Assembly (NCBI RefSeq): GCF_000142905.1
Contig: NW_013657617.1
Span: forward strand, 127,789 to 191,788
DNA length: 64,000 bases
Direction of reading: 5' to 3'
Source of the DNA: Thecamonas trahens ATCC 50062
Taxonomy: Eukaryota > Apusozoa > Apusomonadida > Apusomonadidae
Positions within the stretch are counted from its first letter, which is position 1. Each line of letters starts with the position of its first letter. Shown in pieces: positions 54,512 to 63,021 of the stretch. The translations under genes and the position numbers were made by a program. Under the pieces are notes generated by a model. It did not search any database. It saw only the letters and a list, made by a program, of their open reading frames with translations, and was not told where the DNA came from.

Positions 54512-57287
54512 ATGTCCGGCTCTGCGGGGACGAGTGGACGCAGCAGCCGCGAGCCGAGCAAGGCCAAGGCCAAGGCCAAGGCCAAGGCCAAGGACAAGGC
54601 CAAGGCCAAGGCCAAGAGCAAGGCCAAGGCCAGAGGTCGCGAGGCCGAGTTCCGTGAGCAGTTTAACCTCCCCACCTCGGAGCAGCTCATTCAGGGTAGG
54701 TCGTGTCGCGGGCGGAGGGAGGGGGAGGGGAAGGGGGCATGGGTGACTGTGACTCATGGCAAAGGCGGTGATGGATGTACCTACGACTACGTGGGTGGGT
54801 GTGGGCATGGGCGTGGGTGGGTGTGGGTTTGGTGACATAGACTACACGTGTGCGTTTCAGCGGGATGTGCTTGTGCATGGGCGGATGTACGTGTCGCAGA
54901 ACTATGTCTCGTTCTGTGCCACGGTCTTTGGTTGGGTCACGCTCGTCATTATTCCGTTTGCAGAGATTGTGGCCATCGAGAAGCGCAATGCTGCTCTGGT
55001 CTTCCCCAATGCCATCGCCATTCGCACAAGGAGAAAGGACAAGTACTTTTTCGCTTCGTTTATCGTCCGCGACTCCGCCTTTCGTACCCTCACCTTTCTG
55101 TGGAAGAACGCCACGTCGGACGAGCCCATTCCGGTGGAGACCATGCTCTCCATGTCAAAGTCGCAGATTGACGACTACATTCTTCGTGAGAGCCAGGCCG
55201 AGGCCAACGGCGAGCGTGCTCGCCGATCGTCGGCCGCGCCGTTTGCGCTCAGCTCTTCGATCCCGAACATCCAGTTTGGGCTGCAGGAGTTCAAGGCGCC
55301 GACGCCTGGCGGCTCGGCTGCGCCGTCGATCGACGGCTCGTCTGACGACGGTGGTGTCTCGGGCGGCTCGGCGCTGACGGCTGACGACGGATCGAGCGAG
55401 TACGAGTACGAATACGTCGAGGTGGCCGACGATGGTGGCTCGGCGTCGGGCGGCGACGGGTCGTCACGTGCCGCGAGCGGGAGCGGCTCCGACACGGGCA
55501 ACGAGCTCCACCCCCGGGCCGAGGCAGGGGCACCGTCGGGGCCTGTTGCGGCGGCGGACGCCGGGCCGCGACGCGCGTCCAGCCTCCCGGCAGGCGCCGG
55601 GCCGCGCATGGCAGTGTCGATGCCACGCATCGCGCTGGAGAACGCGGCGCGGCAAGCTGCCGGTGAGGTTGCTGGCGGTGTAGGCGGCGGCATTGGCGAG
55701 GGGCGGACCGAGTCGGAGCTCTCGGGCATCGACTCGACCATGGGCAGCGAGTCGGGCGCGAGCTCGGCAGCGACGCGTCCAGCAACGCCAGACATCACGC
55801 TCACTCTCGCAAGCGACCGGACCGGCACGGGCAGCGACGGCGGAGCGGCCGCGGGCGTCAGCAGCGGCGGCTCAGCAGGGGCACCCGAACCTGCTACCAG
55901 CACCGTGACGCCCCGCAAGCCTGGATGGGACGAGTTCCCGCTGTCCAATGCCTCGCTCCTCGGCTGCGGGTGTGCTCCGGACGACCACCACGAGCACGAC
56001 CACGTGAAGGATGTGGAGCTGGCGGTGACGGTGGAGGGGCTGTGGGAGCTCATATTCGGCGACAGCTCGAGCTTTCAGCAAGAGCTCTTTGACGAGATTG
56101 GAAACACGGACCTGGCGTTTGAGGGTCCATGGGCGCCGAGCGCAGCGGAGGGCGGGCGGCCGAGCCGTGTGCAAAGCTTCAAGCAGACGGTCAAGTCACC
56201 GCTGGGGACTAAGACGGCGTCTGTGACCGAGACTCAGGTCCAGGTGCGATGCAACGCAGCACGCGCGGTGATGGATGGGGTGACGATTTCGGCCAACGTG
56301 CCGTACGCCGACCACTTTGTCATCCACAACCGGTACTGCTTCACGGCGCTGTCGGCGACGACGACACGGGTCAATGTCTCATCGGAGATCGAGTGGAAAA
56401 AGTCGACGTGGCTCAAGTCGACGATCGAAAAGGCGGCGACGGCGCGGACCAAGGAGTACATGCTGACATGGCTCGAGTTTCTCAAGCGCAAGGTGGCGGA
56501 GCGGAACGCGGCACGGCTCAAGCCAGCGAGTGGGGCGGCAAGCGCAGCGAATGGAAGCGGGAGTGGAGGCAAGAAGCGGGTCAAGTCGATGCGTCCGCGG
56601 AGCGCGCGGCGGGCGGTCTCGGTTGTCCGGCGGGCACGCAACCGCAAGTCTGGTGGCGCATCGCGGCGGAGCTCGCCGGCAGGTGAGGGAGGCAAGACCC
56701 TGAGGCCTTTGACAAGCGACGGCGCGGCTTCGCTCTTCTCGTCACCTGCGGGCGTTGCCGTTCTCGGTGCGCTGGTCTGTGTCGTCCTCGGCCTCGGGCT
56801 CATGTTGTGGACAGTGTCTGGTCGGCTGGCGAGCCTGCAGGCGTCTGTGGAGCAGTGGCAGGTGGCAAGCTTGTTTGATGACGACGCGGGCCGGCACCAA
56901 GTGCCGGAGCGGTCGACGTGGTATGTAGACGAGCACCGGGCGCTCGAGACACAGTTTTCCGAGTGGCAAGACCAACTGGCGGCCATGCAAGTGACGCTGG
57001 TAGCGACGCAGCGGGCGTTGCGGGAGCTATCGGCCGAGGTGGCGGCCTCGCAGAAGCGCAACATGCTCCTCGACGTCCAGGTCGGGTGCGTGCAGGAGGC
57101 GCTGAGCTCGGGGCGCGACGTGGCGGCCACCTGCTTTGCTGGCGGGCCGAGGGTGGCGAGTGCTGAGAGCACGGCCGCGGCCTCGGTGGGCGGCACGTCG
57201 TGGTTCAGCTGGGCGGGAGTGATGGTGGGACTGGTCGCCGCCGCCGGAGTGGTGGCGATGGTGCTGCGGTCGATGGAGGTGGTGTGA
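54512..57287 (+). CDS. GRAM-VASt (Aster/GRAMD1/Lam-type) sterol-transfer protein, two exons
   Basis: Predicted exon 1 54512-54695 and exon 2 54841-57287, 876 aa. The donor is CAGG|GTAGGT and the acceptor CATAG|AC; the split codon gives Asp. The join restores the GRAM start (FREQFNLPTSEQLIQ then DYTCAFQRDVLVHGRMYVSQNYVSFC, written in two short pieces). GRAM ~50-165; Ser/Gly-rich disordered linker ~170-430; VASt sterol-binding domain ~445-620; basic patch ~625-670 (KKRVKSMRPRSARR); TM ~699-722; coiled coil; second hydrophobic segment ~848-870. Aster proteins move sterol between plasma membrane and ER at contact sites. Exon 1 has (KA)n repeats. Converges on TBCC, 11 bases apart. Confidence 0.9.
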
Positions 57288-57298
57288 GGTAAAGCGGT

Positions 57299-58312
57299 TC
57301 ACGCGAGGCGCCAGTTGGGCGATGGCGTGGACTTGAGCCAGTCAAAGTCGTGGACATTGCGCCACTCGTCAGGTGTGGCGTGGTAGCCAGCGTCCGAGGC
57401 CGAGGCGTGCGGGTAGGGCGCAAAGACCAGGTCTGAGCAGCGCTCGATGATGGGCCCTGCACGAACGTAGGTGGCAAACGAAGAGGCGGTCGAGTCATGG
57501 ATGCGGAGCTGAGCCGTGGTGAGCACAAAGGTGCAGCGGGTGCAGGCGTTGACGTGGACCGAGGAGGCGACGCCCGGCGCGCCGACGACGGTGACAGTGA
57601 CGTCCGTGAGCCGGGTGAGAAACAGGGCACGAAGCGGGCCGTGAAGGGTGACAGCAACACCGGCCGAGTCGGCAATGGTCACCTCGGAGCTCGCCAGCTC
57701 GTCCGAGGCCTCGATGACCAGCGGTGAGTCGCCAGCGGTGAGGTTGACGTAGGTGAACGGGGCCGAGGCATCGGGCGCCGCCGCCGAGCCAAAGGCCGCG
57801 ACTTCGTCGCGAGCATCGTCCAGCCCAGCGCGATCGGCACATGCAAGGCTCTCGGCAGCGCCCGGTGGGTCGACCTGGGCCTTCTCTTTCTTCTTCTTCT
57901 TCCTCTTCCCCTTGGCCTTCTTCCGGCGGGACGAGAACGAGAAGACGGTCGAGTCTGCGGCTGCGGCACGGATGGTCGCGATGCGATCGTCGAGAGCCTT
58001 GGCAGCTGCCTGACCGGCGCCGATGAGCGCGACAGGGGCAAAGCCTGCGGCGTTAGTCACGACTTCGACGACGGTGTTGAGGGCCGAGACGGCGGCGGCG
58101 AGGGCGAGGTGGTCGAGCGGGGCAGCCTCTGCGGCGGCGACAGCGGCCTCGGCAGCAGCAGAGGCTGTGGCAAGCTCGACTTCAAACGCAGCTACGTCCT
58201 CCTCCGGGTTAGCCTCTGCCGCTGCTTCTGCCCGTGACGACGCTGCTGCCTCGGCACGCGCCGCTGCGCGGTTGTCGAGCCGGGCAAAGAGCCGAGCGCG
58301 CGAGTCGTCCAT
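57299..58312 (-). CDS. TBCC: Tubulin-binding cofactor C
   Basis: 337 aa from the ATG at 58312; upstream frame is poly-Pro translation. In the tubulin folding supercomplex cofactor C stimulates beta-tubulin GTP hydrolysis and releases folded dimers. N-terminal helical spectrin-like part ~1-110 (Ala/Glu-rich, DSRARLFARLDNRAAARA), basic FSFSSRRKKAKGKRKKKKKEK at ~125-150, then the TBCC/CARP beta-helix ~190-330. The catalytic Arg region reads CTFVLTTAQLRIHDSTASSFATYV (GAP Arg in QLRIH), followed by SPAPIIERCSDLVFAPY-type text and the conserved WRNVHDFDWLKSTPSPNWRL end. Complete. Overlapping beta-helix with RP2, but the WxxVxDFxWL ending fits TBCC. Confidence 0.95.
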   Translation of the reverse strand: MDDSRARLFARLDNRAAARAEAAASSRAEAAAEANPEEDVAAFEVELATASAAAEAAVAAAEAAPLDHLALAAAVSALNTVVEVVTNAAGFAPVALIGAGQAAAKALDDRIATIRAAAADSTVFSFSSRRKKAKGKRKKKKKEKAQVDPPGAAESLACADRAGLDDARDEVAAFGSAAAPDASAPFTYVNLTAGDSPLVIEASDELASSEVTIADSAGVAVTLHGPLRALFLTRLTDVTVTVVGAPGVASSVHVNACTRCTFVLTTAQLRIHDSTASSFATYVRAGPIIERCSDLVFAPYPHASASDAGYHATPDEWRNVHDFDWLKSTPSPNWRLA

Positions 58313-58592
58313 TGGGGAGATAGAGGGGTGGGGGGGTGGGGGGAGAGTACAGAGACAATTTTTTTCCGGCAGAGATGGGAGGGGGGGGGAGAGGAGAAGT
58401 GGACAAAGTGGGCAAGAGAGTGGCCAGGCCAAATTTTGTACGCGCGTGAATGGTCAACGGAAGCGACCGATGCAACGTACTGGATGCGGGGAAAATGGCT
58501 TGGCGGGTCGCGGATGCGGCTCACAGTAGCCGTTGTGAGAGGGCCCGAGAGAGAAGAGGAGGTACACATCACTGAATATTCAGAGAAGAAAG
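58313..58592. promoter_or_regulatory. Divergent promoter (TBCC / NmrA-like)
   Basis: 280 bases. G-runs near 58328-58345 and 58381-58391 are C-runs on the TBCC sense strand. CACTGAATATTCAGAG at about 58570-58584 on the NmrA side contains the palindrome CTGAATATTCAG, related to the TTGAATATT element of the surface-protein cluster. Confidence 0.45.
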
Positions 58593-59939
58593 ATGGCAAA
58601 GAAGGCTAGCAAGAGCAAGAAGGCAGCGAAGAGCTCGTCTATGGACTCGTCGGCGGACTCGTCGGTTGCTTCGTCTGTGGCGTCGTCGGCTGCGTCGGCC
58701 TCGGGCTCGGCGTCTGGCTCTGGCAGCAACAAGAGCAAGGGCAAGGGCAAGGGCAAGAAGGCGGCCAAGGCTGGCAAGGCTGGCAAGGCGGGCAAGGCGG
58801 GCAAGGCCAAGAAGGAGAAGAAGGCCAAGAAGGAGAAGAAGGCCAAGAAGGAGAAGAAGGCCAAGAAGGAGAAGGAGGCCAAGGGTGGCAAGAAGTCGAA
58901 GCGTGTGGCCATCATCGGAGCCTCGGGCTCTGTTGGCAGCGCGACGGTCAAGGCGCTTGTGGCTGCGGCCGATGGCAAGACCGAGATTGTTGCCGGCGTG
59001 CGCGATCCCGAGTCGGAGGCGGCGCAGGCGCTTGAGGCCGACAACGTCGAGGTCGACGAGGCCGACATGGGCGAGGTCATCTCGACCAAGAAGCTGTTCA
59101 AGGGCGCCGATGCGGTGTTTGTAGTTGTGCCCGGACACAAGAAGCGGACCAAGCTGGCGAAGAAGGCGATCAAGGCTGCGGTCAAGGCCAAGGTCGGGCA
59201 CCTTGTCGTGCTCTCGGTCTCGACGGCCGAGGCTGACGGCACGGTCTTTGGTGACCAGTTTGCGCCGATCGAGGAGGCGACCAAGGAGGCCGGCGTGCCG
59301 TACACCATTGTGCGGCTTCCGCTGTTCCTGGAGAACAACTTTGGGCATGTTGCGAGCCTTGCCAAGGAGGGCAAGATGTACTCGCCGCTCAAGTCCAAGG
59401 CCAAGTACACGCCAGTGGCTGTGGCCGACGTCGGCGAGGCCGTGGCCAACATCCTGCTCCGCCCTGCGGAGCACGTGGGACAGACGTACGAGCTGACCGG
59501 TGCGCAGGTGACCGAGGCCAAGCTCGCCAAGATCTTCGGCAAGGCCATCGGCACTTCGGTCGAGCACGTCCAGGTCTCCAACGACGACGCCAAGGAGTCG
59601 TTCATGGGCATGGGCATGCCCGAGTGGCAGGTTGACGGCGTTCTTGAGCTCTTTGACGCCATCAACGACGGCTCGTCGGTGCTGAACAACAAGAAGTCGG
59701 ACCTGCCGGCCCTCCTTGGCCACAAGGCCATGAAGCCGGAGCAGTTTGCGGCTGGCCTCGTCGGTGCGGTCCAGAACGCGGCTGATGCCGCTGGCTCGTC
59801 GTCGTCGTCGTCGTCGGGCTCTGGCTCGACCTCGGCCTCGGCCTCGGGCTCTGGCTCGGCCTCCGGCTCGGCCTCGGCCTCCGGCTCGGCCTCTGCTTCG
59901 GGCTCGGACTCGGGCTCGGACGAAGAGTCGTCGTCGTAG
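58593..59939 (+). CDS. NmrA-like NAD(P)-binding protein with Lys-rich head and Ser-rich tail
   Basis: 448 aa from the ATG at 58593. The Rossmann domain starts near 105 with VAIIGASGSVGSATV (GxxGxxG, ~108-114) and continues through VAGVRDP, GADAVFVVVPGHKKR, HLVVLSVSTAE, APIEEATKEAGVPYTIVRLPLFLENNFG and PVAVADVGEAVANILL to ~345: the extended/atypical SDR type of NmrA-like and HSCARG proteins, which often act as redox sensors rather than dehydrogenases. No Ser-Tyr-Lys catalytic triad of classical SDRs is apparent. The N-terminal ~100 residues carry (KAKKEK)n repeats with Gly/Ser; the C-terminal ~60 are alternating Ser/Gly/Ala. The two low-complexity ends are unlike typical family members. Confidence 0.85.
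   Translation: MAKKASKSKKAAKSSSMDSSADSSVASSVASSAASASGSASGSGSNKSKGKGKGKKAAKAGKAGKAGKAGKAKKEKKAKKEKKAKKEKKAKKEKEAKGGKKSKRVAIIGASGSVGSATVKALVAAADGKTEIVAGVRDPESEAAQALEADNVEVDEADMGEVISTKKLFKGADAVFVVVPGHKKRTKLAKKAIKAAVKAKVGHLVVLSVSTAEADGTVFGDQFAPIEEATKEAGVPYTIVRLPLFLENNFGHVASLAKEGKMYSPLKSKAKYTPVAVADVGEAVANILLRPAEHVGQTYELTGAQVTEAKLAKIFGKAIGTSVEHVQVSNDDAKESFMGMGMPEWQVDGVLELFDAINDGSSVLNNKKSDLPALLGHKAMKPEQFAAGLVGAVQNAADAAGSSSSSSSGSGSTSASASGSGSASGSASASGSASASGSDSGSDEESSS
58790..58885 (+). repeat. In-frame 18-bp coding repeat (KAKKEK)
   Basis: Four or so copies of AAGGCCAAGAAGGAGAAG (KAKKEK) in the NmrA-like gene, following AAGGCTGGC units (KAG). All lengths are multiples of three. Confidence 0.9.
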
Positions 59940-60013
59940 TCAATCACACTTGCTTTCGTTTGATAAGAGTAGAGGTGCAGGATAGCAACAAACAGCGCAC
60001 TGCTCTGGTAGAC

Positions 60014-61320
60014 CTATGCGTACTCCCAGAGGAGGCCGAGCGGGACGGCGCAGCCAAACATGCCTGCAAACGAGGCAAACGAGGCCCACTGGAGCTTGGC
60101 AGTGCCCGAGATGCCATGGCCTGAGGTGCAGCCGCCGCCGAGCCGGGCGCCAAAGAGCATGAGCGCGCCGCCAAAGAAGGCGCCGGCCGGGTGGACGCCG
60201 TGCAGCTCAGCAAACGAGTCGCCAAAGTAGGCCGAGGAGAGCGAGCCGATGACGGCGGCGAGGGCAAAGATGAGGGTGTAGCCCGGGCGACGCCCGATGT
60301 GCTTGCCCTTGAAGTAGGCGAGCGAGGGCTTGTCGAGGGCGGCGGCAGGAAGGAGGGAGAGAAAGGTGGAGATGAAGGCGACAAGCGCAGTCGAGGTGCC
60401 AAGCGTCTTGTGGAGGACGAGGATGAGCGGGATCTGGATCGAACCAAGAACGAGGCCGGAGGCCCACGCCGGCCAAGCGCGCTTGGCGAGGACCCAGTCG
60501 TGCTCGACAGTGGTGCCGGCCGGAAGGTCGTTGTTGGCCGGAACGACAATTTCGAGGACAATGACAAGGAGAAGGAAGATGGTGCCGAGCGAGGCGGCGA
60601 TGGCGGGATACGGCACGCCAAAGTACTTGTCGAGCGTGGCGGGGTGAGCTGGCCATAGGTGAGCAGGTTGAGCGGCTTGGCCGGAGCTGCGTCAGCGGAC
60701 TGGCCGTCCTCGGCCGCGCTGGCGGCGTCGACGATGGAGGCCTTGGCGGTGCGGGCTTCGCCGGTGAGATAAGGGTGGACGAGGCCGTAGACAAGCGTGC
60801 CGACGATGGCACCAGCAAAGGTGAGCGGCGAGGTGAGGACGCCGGCGCCGAGCTGGGAAAAGACGGTGCCCGGGCAGGAGCCAGCGATGACAAAGCCACC
60901 AACACCAATGAGAGCGCCGCCGACAAAGGCCGAGACCATCCCGCGATCATTGGTGTACGCACCGTCCATGACGGCAGCAAAGGCGGTTGGAGCGAGGTAC
61001 GAGACAGCGACGAGGACAAAGGCCGTCGATGCGCCGGCAGCAGCAAAGACCTTGATCATGATCCAATTGGCAAAGGCAAACTGGCGGCGGACGATAAACG
61101 GATCAAACGCCCATGACTTTTGCATGGCAAAGCCAAAGGCAAAGCCCGCGAGGAGAGAAACGGCAAAGGCAATAAGCCAGGACCATGTGGCGTCCTGGGC
61201 GTTGCAGCCGTTGCTCGACGCCGTTGACTTGGCGGCCTCGTTGACACGCGTCGGCGAATCTGAAGGCTGTTGAGTCGGGCTAGTGGTGGGGTCAGCAAGC
61301 GGGGGAGCGATGTCTTTCAT
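60014..61320 (-). CDS. YeeE/YedE (TsuA-like) sulfur-compound transporter, frame broken near 60,640
   Basis: Integral membrane protein of the family that imports thiosulfate or similar sulfur compounds in bacteria. From the ATG at 61320 the frame covers about the first 225 residues, with TMs and the first Cys motif VIAGSCPGT (~147-150). From ~60,640 to the stop at 60014 coding continues in another frame with PYPAIAASLGTIFLLLV, LPLILVLHKTLG-type helices and the second signature GGGCTSGHGISG. Both signatures carry the family's transport Cys residues. The break lies in a short G/C run (60641-60644 on +); adding one base would restore the frame. Ends are complete, so a sequencing error is likelier than decay. 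The eukaryotic YeeE copy may be mitochondrial or plasma membrane; transfer from bacteria is possible but unproved. Confidence 0.85.
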
Positions 61321-61892
61321 GTGGGGAGTTGGTGGAGTGGAATGGGTGTGAGTGTGTGTGGGGGGTGGGAGTGGGGGTGGGGGTGGCCATGTGAATTTTA
61401 GATGCTAATGAGGCGAAGAGAGAGGAAGAGACAGAGTGAGTGGCCACCATCATGACGGGCAAGCGATGGGTGTGTTTGGTGTATGTATGTGTATGTATGT
61501 GTGTGTGTATGTGGGGGTAGTGGGGGGATGGTGGGGATGGCCCTGGGGGTGGGGGTGGGGGGGGGTGCGTGCTGCCTGTCATCAGCGATGTGATCAGTGA
61601 AATTGAAAGGAGGGGATGGGGGGGAGACTGGATGAGAGAAGGGCTGATCTGAGCGGTAGCGACAAGCTTCAGATCGATGCATGGGATGAGAGGCCAAGAG
61701 ATCATGGACATGTCGTGGCTGGCTGCTGGGGCTGTCATCCATGGGGGTGTAGAAGGGATGGGAAAAGGAAGTGTGGAGAGTGCGTCCGGGAGGAGGAAGC
61801 GGGCGGCCAGTCGGCGGTCGGTGAGAGGGCCAAGGCTTCCTGCCGAGACCGAGGCCACTTGGCTTGCCAGCAGCTTGACGGCAGGTGGCACC
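61321..61892. promoter_or_regulatory. Divergent promoter with GGGGGTGG and TATG repeats
   Basis: 572 bases between the YeeE and PEX19 starts. GGGGTGGGGG runs (C on the YeeE sense strand) at 61357-61390, TATG microsatellites at 61480-61515, and a further G-run near 61530-61570. Open frames through it are Pro/His repeat translation. Confidence 0.5.
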
Positions 61893-62988
61893 ATGGACCC
61901 GAACCCTGACCTGGACTCGCTCCTGGAGAGTATGTGTGGAATGTGTGTGTGTGTGGTGGGGGTGTGGGTAGGGGTGGGGGGGTGGAGGGGAGGGGGGGAG
62001 GAATGGCTCACCGAGGTGGATGCGCTTGTGGCATGGGCCGGGTGTATGTATGTATGTATGTATGTATGTGTGTGTGTGTGTGTGTGCAGATGCACTGGAC
62101 GATCTGGAGCTGTTTGCACCTGGGGAGGGCGTTGGCATTGGCGCCGGCGACGGTGATGGTGATGGCGATGGCGATGGGGATGGCAAGGGAAAGGGCGAGG
62201 CTGAGGGTGCGGGCGCTGGGCAAGGCGCAGGTGCGGAGGGTGCGGCGGGTGCGGCGGGTGCTGGTAAGGATATGGACGCGGTGCTTGACTCGGTGCTGGA
62301 CGCGATGCTGGGGGGAGCTGGGCCGGACACGGGCGCGGTAGCGGATGGGGCGGATGAGGCGTTGCGGGCAGCGGTCGAGTCGATGGCACAGGCGACGGTG
62401 GGCGCCATGTCTGGAGCGGATGCACAGGCTGCGGCTGCGGCGGATGCGGCGCGGGCAAAGGAGCTGGAGGGTATGGATCTGAGCGAGGAGTTCAAGGGCT
62501 TGATGGAGCAGATGCCCGAGCTGGAGAAGATGGCCAAGGAGATGAACGAGCTCATGCCGGATCTGGAGAAGATGATGGCCGGCGAGGGCGGCGAGGCCAA
62601 GGAGGCGTGGGAGTCGCTCGCTGGTGACGAGGGTCTGGCGTCGATGCTCGACGCCCTCCTCAAGCCGCTCATCCACAAGGACCTTTTGCAGGAGCCGATC
62701 CGCGAGGTCGGCAACCTCTATCCTCCGTTCCTCGCTTCGGCTGAGGGTCTCGCGCTCTCGGCAGAAGACCGGGCGCGGTTCGAGGGCCAGCACCAGGTCT
62801 TTATGGCCATCGACGCTGCGTTCGAGGCCGACCCGTCGCCGGCGTCCAAGGTCCTCGAGCTTCTCACTCAGCTTCACGACAAGTACGGCGCGCTGCCCGA
62901 CTCAATCCAGGCCTCGGTCGACGCCGGCGCCGGTGACAGCGAGTCGCTGGCGGCGGTCATGGGCATGCTCGGCGGGGCCTCGTCGTAG
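61893..62988 (+). CDS. PEX19: Peroxin PEX19, two exons
   Basis: Predicted exon 1 61893-61929 (MDPNPDLDSLLE) and exon 2 62090-62988, 311 aa. The donor is GAGA|GTATGT; the acceptor TGTGCAG|AT; the split codon gives Asn, producing LLENALDDLELF, the typical Pex19 N-terminal PEX3-binding helix (cf. LLESALDDF). PEX19 is the cytosolic chaperone and receptor for peroxisomal membrane proteins. A Gly/Asp/Ala linker ~35-95 is followed by the C-terminal cargo domain: SEEFKGLMEQMPELEKMAKEM, KPLIHKDLLQEPIREVGNLYPPFLASAEGL and EADPSPASKVLELLTQLHDKYGALP (pattern KEVLYEPIKE...YP.WL in the family). It ends GMLGGASS, lacking the farnesylated CaaX found in many Pex19 proteins. The intron ends in a long TATG/TG microsatellite. 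Confidence 0.93.
62041..62086 (+). repeat. (TATG)n(TG)n at PEX19 intron 3' end
   Basis: A TATG run then a TG run stretches directly to the CAG acceptor at 62087-62089. Confidence 0.9.
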
Positions 62989-63021
62989 CTTTGTTATTGG
63001 AGTCATGTAGCAGCGGCAGGC

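Noticed and set aside
60014-60616. Second half of YeeE as a separate gene
   Set aside because: The two halves together make one standard family member with both Cys motifs in order; the split is at a homopolymer.
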